Shown: positions 1-7,047 of the stretch, one piece after another
How positions within the stretch are numbered: position 1 is the stretch's first letter
Layout: each line of letters begins with the position of its first letter
Assembly (NCBI GenBank): GCA_003022005.1
Contig: PXRQ01000017.1
Location: forward strand, 16,870-29,595
Direction of reading: 5' to 3'
DNA: 12,726 nucleotides
DNA from: Halobacteriales archaeon QS_5_70_15
GTDB taxonomy: Archaea; Halobacteriota; Halobacteria; Halobacteriales; Haloarculaceae
Program-made: the position numbers and the translations under genes
Notes under the pieces: generated by a model
Seen by the model: the letters and a program-made list of their open reading frames with translations, nothing else
Told to the model about the DNA's origin: nothing
Database searches by the model: none

Positions 1-1
1 G

Positions 2-163
2 GGCCGGGTCGTCGACGTCTCGGTCGGGCGGAACCGGGAGACGGCCGCGATCACCCTCGAGGCCGACGGCGAACTGATCGACGTCGGCGGCCAGGTCGCC
101 GCCCTCGAGGACGTCGAGGCCCACGAGATCGTGATCGGCCTCGACGAACCGCCGGAGCTGTAG
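2..163 (+). CDS. C-terminal end of an unrecognised protein (5' partial)
   Basis: The frame is open from the first bases to a TAG stop and gives 53 residues, with haloarchaeal composition and strong G/C third positions. The visible segment alternates short beta-like stretches (GRVVDVSVG, TAAITLEADGELIDVGG, HEIVIGL) and ends in an acidic DEPPEL tail. This suggests the last strands of a beta-rich domain. I do not recognise the family. It converges with the BolA gene, with 32 bp between the two stop codons. Coding is likely from codon usage, but the function is unknown. Confidence 0.6.
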   Translation, partial: GRVVDVSVGRNRETAAITLEADGELIDVGGQVAALEDVEAHEIVIGLDEPPEL

Positions 164-195
164 CCGCCCGAACTCCCCGTCCCGTCCGGCGCGGT

Positions 196-462
196 CTACT
201 CGCCTCCCCCGCCCTCGACGTCCGCCCCTTCCGCCGGCGTGCGCGTCTTCAGCTCCAGGGCGTGGATGTCCCGGGTCAGCCGCCCCTCCAGCGCGTCGTG
301 GACCATCTCGTGCTGCTTCACAAGCGGGACGCCCTCGAACGCGGGCGAGACCACCAGCGCCTCCAGGTGGTCGTCGTCGTGCTGGCCGCGGGCCCTGCGG
401 ACCGTCGCCTCCGCGTCCTCGATCCCCTCCTCGATGAGTCCCTCTATCTCCGCGAGATCCAT
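196..462 (-). CDS. BolA-family protein
   Basis: This 88-aa protein matches the small BolA fold. An N-terminal helix (MDLAEIEGLIEEGIEDAEA) is followed by a strand, the segment VVSPAFEGVPLVKQHEMVHDAL (residues about 38-57), which contains the conserved His (H51), and the closing helix/strand DIHALELKT. BolA proteins bind monothiol glutaredoxins and Fe-S clusters and act in iron-sulfur or stress metabolism. The longer open frame upstream to 630 is rejected because the fold begins at this ATG and a TATA-like element lies 28 nt before it. The C-terminal tail is Gly/Glu-rich. The family assignment is strong. The exact role in archaea is inferred. Confidence 0.88.
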   Translation of the reverse strand: MDLAEIEGLIEEGIEDAEATVRRARGQHDDDHLEALVVSPAFEGVPLVKQHEMVHDALEGRLTRDIHALELKTRTPAEGADVEGGGGE

Positions 463-483
463 GCCCGGGGTCAGGCGCCCGGT

Positions 484-493
484 CGGGATAAGT
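484..493 (-). promoter_or_regulatory. TATA-like element of the BolA gene
   Basis: On the minus strand the sequence reads ACTTATCCC, centred about 28 nt before the ATG at 462. That spacing fits a leaderless haloarchaeal transcript. It supports the short start of the BolA gene over longer upstream alternatives. Confidence 0.5.
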
Positions 494-540
494 GCCCTGT
501 CCCGGCGGGACGGCGTCCGAGGAAGCGTCGGACGCTGCCG

Positions 541-1732
541 GTGTCGAACGGCTTTATCGCGCCCGTCACACATCACGGGGCTCGGCGTCGCGCGCGCGCT
601 CGCCGCCCACGACGTCCCCGTGGTCGCCATCGACCGGACCGGACGGGGCGTCGCCCCCTCCTCCGCGGCGGTGGCGTACGCCGGGCAAGTAACCTATCCG
701 CTCGAGGATCCCGACGCTTTCCGCGAGGACGTGGAGAGCCTCGCGGCCGAGATCGGACACGAGCCGGTCGCGTTCGCCTGCATGGACGAGTGGGTCAACG
801 CCTTCGCTGAGGAGCGACCCGACGGCGTCCGGCTCTCGTTCGACCCACGGACGTACGACGGGGTCCTCGACAAGGAGTCGCTCTACCGGCGGTGCGAGGC
901 CCTCGGCGTCCCCTACCCCGAGACCCACTCGCTGGCGGACATCGACCCGACCGAGGCGGCCGACCGGCTCGGCTATCCCCTCGTCGCCAAGCCGGCCCGC
1001 AAGCGGGAGGGCGAGGCCGTCCTCGGGACGAACGTCCTGGAGATCGAGGACGAGGGGGAGCTCGCGTCCGTGGTCGCCACGGCGGAGGACGCCGGGATCC
1101 GCCTGCTCCTCCAGGAGCGGGTCGACGTCGCGGTCGGCGAGGACCGGTCCGTGGCGAGCTACGTCCCGGCGAGCGGCGTCGGGGACGCCCTCGGTATCGT
1201 CGGCAACGCCCGGGTCCGCGATCCGACCGGGTACGGCACGTCCTGTGTCGTCCGGCCCGTCGAGAGCCCGGAGCTCGCGGGGCGGGCCTACGACCTCCTC
1301 GCCGACGCGGGCTACCACGGCATCAGCGAGGCCGAGTTCGTCTACGACGAAGCCCGCGGGGAGTTCGTCCTGCTCGACCTGAACACCCGACCCTGGAAGT
1401 GGATCGGGCTCCCCGTCGAGGTGGGGGCGGATCTCCCGTACGCCGCCTACGCCGGGACCCTCGGGGACGGGGCGGAGGCGGCCGCCGCCGACCGGACCGG
1501 CCCGGCCGCGGACGCGACGTGGGTCTACCTGCGGGACTACCTCGAGGTGCTTGCGACGGAGCCGTCGTTCGCCGACGTCCTCGACCGCGAGACGTGGACG
1601 AGCCTCGTCTCGGGACGGTTCGAGGACGAGCCCGGGCTGACGACCGGGGTGTACGCGCCGAGCGACCCCGGGCCGGCGGTGCGGCTGCTCGAGACCGAGT
1701 TCGGTCCGACGGAGTACTACTGCTCCTGCTGA
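541..1732 (+). CDS. ATP-grasp carboxylate-amine ligase-like protein, 5' end probably frame-broken
   Basis: From about 569 to the TGA at 1730-1732 the frame encodes an ATP-grasp protein. It has a Rossmann-like start (ITGLGVARALAAHDVPVVAID), the nucleotide-binding Lys segment YPLVAKPARKREGEA, the second strand LLLQERVDVAVGED, and the metal-binding end LLDLNTRPWKW with D, N and R. It closes with YYCSC, a familiar ending for the haloarchaeal carboxylate-amine ligase group. ATP-grasp enzymes activate a carboxylate as acyl phosphate and join it to an amine or thiol. The substrate is unknown. The start is unclear. In-frame starts are ATG 461, in non-coding-looking sequence overlapping the BolA promoter, and GTG 620, which would cut off the first helix. 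A GTG at 541 in the neighbouring frame gives SNGFIAPV, a good first beta strand, if one base near 565-572 is skipped. A TATA-like TTTATC lies at 553-558, which complicates this reading. Confidence 0.75.
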
Positions 1733-1757
1733 GGCCCCGGCCCCCGTCCACCGACGG

Positions 1758-2744
1758 TCATGTCCAGCGGTCCAGTCCGGTCTGCGTGAGCGCCTCCTCG
1801 ATGCGCTCGAACCCCCGCTCGACCTCCCCTTTGGGGACCTCCCACTCCTCGATCACGTACGCGCGGGCGGCCGCGACGTCCGGATCGATCGCCGTGTCGA
1901 ACTCGTAGTCGTCGGCCGCGTCCGGGTTCAGGAACAGCTCGCGGATGCGGTCGGCGCCCTCGACGTACGCCCCCTGCGCGTCGAGGGCCCCCCAGAGGTC
2001 GTCGTGCTCGTGGATCAGCTTCACGGCGGTCTTGGGCCCCACGCCCGAGATCCCCTCGTTGAAGTCCGTCCCCATGAGGACGGCCACGTCCACGAGCTGC
2101 TCCCAGGTGAGGTCGTGGTCGGCGAGCGTGGCCTCGAAGTCCATCAGCTCCGGGTCGCCCTTCGAGGTGAGCCCCCGGAGCGTGAGCGGTGCACCCAGCA
2201 GCAGCGCGTCGTAGTCCTCGGTGCCGACGTAGTCGACGTCGCCCCGCCGGGCCATGTGGGCGGCCTGGGCCTCGCCCTCGGCGGGTGCCTCGATCACCGG
2301 GACGTCGAGCAGGGAGAGCAGTTCGCGGGAGGTCTCCTGGATGACGTCGGTGAGTCGTTGCGTTCTCGATTCGAGGGTGGATATCTCGGCGGCGGAGGCG
2401 TCCTCGCGCTCGCGCGCGTCCTCGAGTTCGGCCTCGTACCGCTCGCGCTGCTCCCGCCGCTCGGCGACCTCCTCGGCCTTGAGTTCGGTCACGCCGCCGT
2501 CGAAGACGAACACCGGGACGACGTCGCCCTCGAGGAGCTTCGGGAGCCCCTGGACGATGCCGATGAGGTTCGCCACCTCCTCGTCCCCGCTCGCGGTGTA
2601 CGCCTCGCTCCGGGTGAACCGGACGGTCGTCGTCAGGTAGCGGTAGAGCCAGTTGTGCGCGTCGACGGCGACGACCGACCCGGAGAGGTCCTCGAACGGG
2701 ACGTCCTCGACGTGTGCGAGCTGTCTGATGTCCGCGTTACCCAT
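1758..2744 (-). CDS. fen: Flap endonuclease 1 (FEN-1)
   Basis: This 328-aa protein is a complete archaeal FEN-1, the structure-specific 5' nuclease that removes flaps during Okazaki-fragment maturation and base-excision repair. The N domain starts MGNADIRQL with metal ligand D28 (VVAVDAHNW) and D82 (VFVFDGG). The I domain carries [10 protein letters not shown] (E156, E158) and EDYDALL (D177, D179). MGTDFNEG supplies D227 and is followed by the helix-hairpin-helix [14 protein letters not shown]. The C-terminal QTGLDRWT is a haloarchaeal-style PIP box for binding PCNA. The arch helices (about 88-130) are Glu/Arg-rich and charged. The start is ATG 2744, because FEN-1 processing needs the MGN start; a GTG just upstream is ignored. 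It converges with the ATP-grasp gene, 25 bp apart. Confidence 0.97.
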   Translation of the reverse strand: MGNADIRQLAHVEDVPFEDLSGSVVAVDAHNWLYRYLTTTVRFTRSEAYTASGDEEVANLIGIVQGLPKLLEGDVVPVFVFDGGVTELKAEEVAERREQRERYEAELEDAREREDASAAEISTLESRTQRLTDVIQETSRELLSLLDVPVIEAPAEGEAQAAHMARRGDVDYVGTEDYDALLLGAPLTLRGLTSKGDPELMDFEATLADHDLTWEQLVDVAVLMGTDFNEGISGVGPKTAVKLIHEHDDLWGALDAQGAYVEGADRIRELFLNPDAADDYEFDTAIDPDVAAARAYVIEEWEVPKGEVERGFERIEEALTQTGLDRWT

Positions 2745-2817
2745 CACTCCCGGTTCGGACCGGCCCGCACAAGAGCGTCCCGCTCGGCCCGCCCGGACGG
2801 GGCCAGGGAGGGGCGTG

Positions 2818-3777
2818 TCAGACCCGGCGCGAGAGCGCGACCGAGGTCGAGTCCTGGACCTCGCGGACCGACTCGACCAGCCGGGTCGCCTCGGCCAGGA
2901 TCGGGTGGGTCACCTGGAGGGAGTCGTAGAGGTACTCCTGGAGGGTGATGGGCCCGTCGAGACGGAGGCGGACGCCGTAGCCCGAGCGGATCGACTCCTG
3001 GCGTTCCTCGATGAGCGTCCCGCACTCCTGCTCCAGGTCGTAGAGCCGCCCCCAGCGGTCCATCAGCTGTTCGAACGAGAGCGAGAGTGTCGACCCGCCG
3101 TCGACCGCCTCGACCTCGGACTCCACGTCCGAGAGGGTGCTGGCGGCGGTCCGGAGCGCCGTCTCCTCCTGTTCGATGGCCCGGACCAGCGAGTTCCGCC
3201 GGTCGCGGGCGGTCTCGGCGCTCTCGACCAGCGTCCGCCTGAGCCCGGGGGTGAACGCGTCCGCGCCCTCCAGCGCGAGCGCGACGCTCTCGCCGAACTC
3301 CGCGGAGACGTTCTCGGACAGCGACTCGCCGTACTCCTCCTCGTAGTGCGGGACCGACATCACGGTGTCGCGGTAGGCTCGCCTGGCTTGCGCCAGGCGG
3401 TCGTCCGGTGGTGACCCGGTGTTCCCCGAGAGCGCGAGCGTTCCGACGCCCGGATCCGGCCCGTGGTTCGAGCCGACGTCGCCGGTGGCGAAGCCCTGTT
3501 CGGGCGTCGCGTCGAGGTTGGCGACGCGCCGCCCGAACCGGGCGAACGCGTCGCGCTCGTCGCCGGCGCGCTCGTGCTCGCGCCGGAGGACCGCGCGCGC
3601 GTCCGGGATGAACGCGAAGGCGGCGAGGGCGAAGACCGTCAAGGCACCGAGACCGGCGTACAGGAGCGCGAGGGCGAGCAGCTCGGGTGAGACACAGCCG
3701 GCGGGCGTACAGATCGCGTCCGCTCCGACCGCGCCCTTCGTCGACACCATGGTGGCGGCGTGTAGGACCGATCCCAT
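2818..3777 (-). CDS. DUF7260-type haloarchaeal membrane protein
   Basis: This 319-aa protein has one clear membrane helix near the N terminus (about residues 32-57), with two Cys just before it (C23, C28). A long helical cytoplasmic part follows, with [21 protein letters not shown], then the segment [15 protein letters not shown] and a Glu/Arg-rich coiled-coil region. This order matches the haloarchaea-specific family I recall as DUF7260, whose function is unknown. The start at ATG 3777 is chosen because a TATA-like TTATTT lies about 33 nt upstream. The open frame runs further but enters the GNAT gene. It lies upstream of fen on the same strand with a 73-bp gap, so co-transcription is possible. 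The family call is from memory of the pattern, not a search. Confidence 0.75.
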   Translation of the reverse strand: MGSVLHAATMVSTKGAVGADAICTPAGCVSPELLALALLYAGLGALTVFALAAFAFIPDARAVLRREHERAGDERDAFARFGRRVANLDATPEQGFATGDVGSNHGPDPGVGTLALSGNTGSPPDDRLAQARRAYRDTVMSVPHYEEEYGESLSENVSAEFGESVALALEGADAFTPGLRRTLVESAETARDRRNSLVRAIEQEETALRTAASTLSDVESEVEAVDGGSTLSLSFEQLMDRWGRLYDLEQECGTLIEERQESIRSGYGVRLRLDGPITLQEYLYDSLQVTHPILAEATRLVESVREVQDSTSVALSRRV

Positions 3778-3804
3778 GCTATAGTGTACCAATACGGATG
3801 AGAG

Positions 3805-3814
3805 GTAAATAACG
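3805..3814 (-). promoter_or_regulatory. TATA-like element of the DUF7260 gene
   Basis: On the minus strand the bases read CGTTATTTAC in an AT-rich patch (about 3778-3813), the only one in this GC-rich neighbourhood. It lies about 30 nt before ATG 3777. It gives a near-leaderless start and implies separate transcription from the GNAT gene, whose stop is at 3822. Confidence 0.5.
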
Positions 3815-3821
3815 TACCGAC

Positions 3822-4348
3822 TCAGTCGCGAGGCGTCGGCGGTGGGGTCACCGTCGGCGGGGTCCCCCCCTCCCGCCCCTCGAGGAACGACCGCTCGGCC
3901 TCGCTCGGGTTCCGGTCGGGGTCCCGGAACCGGTCGAGCCCCACGCGGTACCGCTCCGCCGAGCGGGCGTCCGGGGCGGGCCACTCGCAGACCAGCTCCG
4001 CCAGCCCCGTCTCCTCGCCGGTCCAGCCGAACCCCGCCCTGTACGCCGCCTCGTAGGAGAACGGGTTGTTGACGCCGATCCGCACCCGGTCGTAGCCCCG
4101 CCCCGCGGCCCGGTCGCGGGCGAACGCGAGGAGTCGGGGACCCAGCCCCTCCCCCTGCCGGCCGTCGCGCACGGTCACGTAGCGGACCCACAGGGTGTCG
4201 GGGTCGGTCCGATCGGCGCCGAACGCCACCGCGGCGAGGACGGCCGCGTCGAGCGACCATCCCTCCCCCTCGGCGAGGCGAACCGCCGGTAGTCGAGCCG
4301 GAGTCGGGGGCCGGGCGGCCATCCCAGCAGGGCGGGCACGGGCTCCAT
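3822..4348 (-). CDS. GNAT-family N-acetyltransferase, reading frame broken near 4270-4282
   Basis: The C-terminal two-thirds is a clear GNAT domain. It shows strand LWVRYVTVRDG, acetyl-CoA pyrophosphate loop RQGEGLGPRL, helix LLAFARDRAAGRGY, strand DRVRIGVNNPF and YEAAYRAGFGWTGEETGLAELV. GNAT enzymes transfer acetyl from acetyl-CoA to an amine; the substrate is unknown. In this frame the best start is ATG 4322, giving an unconvincing N terminus. The next frame starts at ATG 4348 with MEPVPALLGWPPGPRLRLDY, which looks like the true N terminus of haloarchaeal relatives, and a TATA-like element lies 26 nt before it. One missing base near 4270-4282 would join the two into about 175 aa. The tail ends in a Pro/Thr-rich stretch. 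The gene is divergent from the DUF3054 gene. Confidence 0.8.
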
Positions 4349-4368
4349 ACCGGACCGTGGGCAGCGAG

Positions 4369-4378
4369 AGGTATGTAC
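4369..4378 (-). promoter_or_regulatory. TATA-like element of the GNAT gene
   Basis: The minus strand reads GTACATACCT, centred 26 nt before ATG 4348. This favours 4348 as the true start and so supports the frame-break interpretation of the GNAT gene. Confidence 0.45.
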
Positions 4379-4422
4379 GCTGTCCCGAACGAGTGAAGTC
4401 ACGCCCCGCCCAACCCCGGGCC

Positions 4423-4872
4423 ATGAACACCGGCACGGACACCGCCCTCGGCGGCCGGGTGGAGCGCTCGCCCCTCACGGCCGCGCTCGCCGGCGTCGAC
4501 GTCCTCCTCGTGCTGACGTTCGTCGTTCTCGGCGAGTTCGGCCACTTCGGTGTGACCGCGACGGCGCTCGCCCGGGCGCCGGGGACGGCAGCCCCGTTCC
4601 TGCTGGGCTGGGTCCTCGTCGCGCCGCTGGCCGGCGTCTACGCCCCGGACGCCCGGCGGTCGGTCCGGTCGGCGGCCGTCCGGACGGCCGCCGCGTGGGT
4701 CGGGGCCGTCGCCGTCGGACAGTCGCTCCGCGCGACGGCCGCCTTCCCCGGGGACCTCGCACCCGCGTTCGTCGTCGTCTCGTTACTCGTCGGGCTGGCG
4801 CTCCTGCTCCCGTGGCGCCTCCTCGTCGCGGGCCGACTGGCGCCCGCGTCCGCACGCGGCGGGGCGGCCTGA
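4423..4872 (+). CDS. DUF3054 family integral membrane protein
   Basis: This 149-aa protein has about four membrane helices: residues about 23-39 (VDVLLVLTFVVLGEFGH), 57-73, 86-101 and 114-132. The first-helix pattern D-x-L-V/L-x-x-F-V-V-L-G-E-x-x-H is typical of DUF3054, a family of small membrane proteins in archaea and actinobacteria with no known function. I chose ATG 4423 because residues before it are not protein-like and the family begins shortly before helix 1. The C-terminal tail (ASARGGAA) is short. It is divergent from the GNAT gene with 74 bp between starts. It converges with, and runs into, the 3' end of the MFS gene. Confidence 0.8.
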   Translation: MNTGTDTALGGRVERSPLTAALAGVDVLLVLTFVVLGEFGHFGVTATALARAPGTAAPFLLGWVLVAPLAGVYAPDARRSVRSAAVRTAAAWVGAVAVGQSLRATAAFPGDLAPAFVVVSLLVGLALLLPWRLLVAGRLAPASARGGAA

Positions 4873-4884
4873 ACGGGACGTGGC

Positions 4885-6145
4885 GGCCCGGACGGGGACC
4901 CGCCAGGACCGCGAGGACGGCGAACAGGGTCGGCGGGTCGGCCACCGTCAGGACGAACCCCGCGATCGCGCCGCCGAGCGCGCCGACGCCGAACACGCCG
5001 AGGTACGTGTAGCCGTAGGAGAGCCCGCGGGCCTCGGCGGGGGTGTACTCGGCGATGGTCGCCTGGTAGAACGGCTGGACGAGGAACAGGAAGAACCCGA
5101 GCAGCGCCCCGACGAGGATCAGCGGCCCGAGCCCGAGGGTCGCCACGGGGAGGAAGAGCAGCGCGAGCAGCGCGAGCGCGCCGTAGCCGGCCACCAGCCC
5201 CAGTTCGACCGGGAACCGGTCGCTCGCCTTCCCGCCGGCGTACTGGCCGAGGACCCCGACCGTCAGCAGCCCGGAGTAGAAGAAGTCCTGCGGTTCGATC
5301 GGCCGCGGGTAGCCGGCGATTTCGATGGGTCGGAGCGACGGGAACCGACCGAGCAGGCCCGGCAGGAACGTCAGGACCCCGCGGTAGTAGAGCCCGGACA
5401 GCATCGCGACGCCGAACGCCAGCACGAACGCCGAGGCGAACAGGACCCGCGAGTCCGCGAGGAACTCCCCGAGCGAGGCGACCGACCCGGACGCGCCGGC
5501 CCGGGAGTCCCCCCCCGAACCGCCGCCGACCGCCGCCGTGACCGCCGCAGTCTCGTCGACGCTCACGCGGGCGGCGGCGACGGCACCGACGAGCGCCGGC
5601 ACCGCCAGCAGGGCGACGACCACCCGCCAGTCCCCCAGGAGGAAGAGGAGGATCGCGGTGACCAGCGGCCCGACCGCGATCCCGAGGTTGCCGACGACCC
5701 CGTGGTACGCGAACGCCGACCCGCGCTCCTCGACGCCCTTCGAGATGAGCGAGAGCCCCGCGGGGTGGTAGACGCTGGCGGCGACCCCCCAGACGAACAG
5801 GGCGAACGCGACCCAGAGCAGGCTCGGCGCCAGCGCCAGCCCGGCGAACGCGACGCCCATCCCCACGAGACAGCCGACGATGAGCCGGCTGGAGCCGTAG
5901 GCGTCGGCGAGCACCCCGCCCGGGAGCGCGCCGACGCCGAACGGGGCGTACCCCGCCGTCAGCACCGCGCCGAGGACGAACGCCGTCACCGGGAACTCCC
6001 CGAGGAGGGGGACCCCGAGGCTCGCGAACTCCGCCTCCCACACGAGCAGCAGCAGCGGCAGCGACAGCTCGTAGGTGTGGACCGCCGCGTGCGCCAGCAT
6101 CACCAGCCCGGTGATCGCCCGGCCGTTCCGGTTCACACGCCCCAT
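4885..6145 (-). CDS. MFS transporter (3' end unresolved)
   Basis: A major facilitator superfamily protein with about eleven to twelve helices starts at ATG 6145 (MGRVNRNGRAITGLVMLAHA). Alternatively, it starts at GTG 6136. Features are an N-half with the loop-2-like GGVLADAYGSSRLIVG, an acidic/Gly-rich linker (about 230-260), and a C-half with GGKASDRFPVELGL and a final recognisable helix region ending FAVLAVLAG. After about 4885 the frame turns into Arg/Pro-rich antisense of the DUF3054 gene, staying open to 4475. No minus frame has a stop between about 4885 and 4785. Twelfth-helix residues are therefore missing or frame-shifted, and I end the feature where protein likeness ends. It is a secondary transporter of unknown substrate. 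Confidence 0.8.
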
Positions 6146-6496
6146 CGCCGGTCGGGGTGTTTCAACGCGTCGGTCCGTTCGTCCGACGCGTGGCTCTGTC
6201 GGGCAGCGTTCCCCGCGCCGTCGACCCCGACTCCGTGGCCGTCGAGGCACCGCAGCTCCCGCGAGCGGCACCTCGGGACCCTGGCCGTCGCCCGGACCGT
6301 CCCGACCGTCAGTCCGGCCGGGAGTCCCCGCCGGACCGCCCCGCTCGCGTCCGGCGACCACCCCCGCCGGAGGCGATCCACCGACGGGTCATCCGTTCGT
6401 CCGGTCTCCTCATCCCCCCGACCTGTCGGGTTCATCGAGACACGTGCTCGGCGCTGGCCGGATCGAATCTACCGGCGAGCCGAGGCACCCGCAGTT
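6146..6496. other. Intergenic stretch, no gene recognised
   Basis: About 350 GC-rich bases upstream of the MFS start. Open frames exist on both strands but translate to Arg/Pro/Gly-rich, non-globular sequence with poor codon bias. The only local structure seen is a small CCCGA/TCGGG hairpin at 6417-6430. Confidence 0.5.
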
Positions 6497-6640
6497 TCGC
6501 GTTTATGCCTGAATAGCCTCTTCATAAGTTATGAGGAACCCACGAAGCTATTATACAGTGGCAACGTGTCGCCACCTGATTGGGTATTGGCGGAGTATGG
6601 GGAAAATTTATATCGCATGCACTATTATGATGTACCATGA
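6497..6640 (+). promoter_or_regulatory. AT-rich control region with palindrome, hairpin and micro-ORF
   Basis: This ~140-bp patch is far more AT-rich than everything around it. It holds an imperfect palindrome at 6519-6537 (TCATAA-G-TTATGA core, arms of 9 with one mismatch), a TATTATAC motif at 6549-6556, and a GTGGC/GCCAC hairpin at 6558-6575. A GTG at 6566 opens a 24-codon frame whose TGA (6638-6640) overlaps the next ATG as ATGA. The palindrome is operator-like. The micro-ORF may be coincidental, since its codons are AT-rich and unlike the host genes. Confidence 0.45.
6600..6613 (+). promoter_or_regulatory. Strong BRE/TATA box for the 72-aa membrane protein gene
   Basis: GGGAAAATTTATAT is the best archaeal promoter match in the window: a purine-rich BRE followed by TTTATAT, with TATA centred 27 nt before ATG 6637. 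A leaderless transcript is expected. Confidence 0.75.
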
Positions 6641-6855
6641 CACGATACTACGACGTCGTTCTCGGACTGATCCCGCTCGGGCTCGGGACCATCGCCGCCG
6701 CCATGATCTGGTTCGGTTACCCGCTGACCGTCGCCGTTCCCGTCGGCTCGGTGTTCGCGCTCGCGCTCATCGGCCACGCCATGTTCGTGCGGACGCCCAC
6801 GGACGCCACTCCCGACGTGGAGAGCACCCGGGGACCGTTCCCGAGGGGCGAGTGA
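6637..6855 (+). CDS. Small two-helix membrane protein, haloarchaeal hypothetical
   Basis: This 72-aa protein has helix 1 at residues about 7-27 (VVLGLIPLGLGTIAAAMIWFG), helix 2 at about 29-51 (PLTVAVPVGSVFALALIGHAMF), and a short charged tail VRTPTDAT... ending PFPRGE. I recognise this as a type of small conserved haloarchaeal membrane protein, but no function is known to me. The start is set by the strong TATA box 27 nt upstream. It is followed by a T-rich, pyrimidine-only tract that can serve as terminator. Confidence 0.8.
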   Translation: MTRYYDVVLGLIPLGLGTIAAAMIWFGYPLTVAVPVGSVFALALIGHAMFVRTPTDATPDVESTRGPFPRGE

Positions 6856-6860
6856 GCGGG

Positions 6861-6939
6861 TCCGCTTCTCGTTTTCCCTCCTTTCGTTTCTTCTCCCCGC
6901 CTCCCCCTCCCCCTCCCTCCGTTCTCTCCCTTCGCTTCC
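6861..6939 (+). terminator. Polypyrimidine tract with T runs after the small membrane gene
   Basis: Across 79 nt there is no A and only six isolated Gs. The first part holds GTTTTCCCTCCTTTCG-type T runs 16-35 nt after the stop, as archaeal intrinsic terminators use without a hairpin. The second half is C-rich (CTCCCCCTCCCCCTCCCTCC). Confidence 0.5.
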
Positions 6940-6989
6940 GGCGCTCGCTCGACCCGCGAGCACCGGCGTCCCTTCCGTCGCCGGTCGCC

Positions 6990-7025
6990 TGACCGCTGCG
7001 GTCGATCGGTCAGAGGGACTAAGCC
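6990..7025 (+). promoter_or_regulatory. Promoter and dyad upstream of the cyclodeaminase-family gene
   Basis: GGACTAAGCC at 7016-7025 is a weak TATA-like element, 27 nt before ATG 7048. Immediately before it lie nested dyads: TGACCG (6990-6995) with CGGTCA (7007-7012), and GACCG/CGGTC at 6991-7003. The position over the BRE would suit an operator, but a chance GC dyad is possible. Confidence 0.35.
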
Positions 7026-7047
7026 ACCCCCGCGGCAACCCCTACCC

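Noticed and set aside
463..630. N-terminal extension of the BolA frame
   Set aside because: The residues are Arg/Ser/Pro-rich with no BolA match and the extension crosses the BolA promoter.
566..1318. 250-codon minus-strand frame opposite the ATP-grasp gene
   Set aside because: No domain pattern is visible and it mirrors a well-supported plus-strand protein.
2004..2948. 314-codon plus-strand frame opposite fen
   Set aside because: It is antisense to a complete FEN-1 with all catalytic residues; the translation has no recognisable fold.
3463..3784. Plus-strand frames opposite the DUF7260 gene
   Set aside because: Short, compositionally biased and overlapping a better-supported gene.
4880..6640. 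586-codon open frame on the plus strand antisense to the MFS gene
   Set aside because: Its translation is Arg/Glu/Gln/Pro-rich and low-complexity, a shadow of hydrophobic MFS codons in GC-rich DNA.
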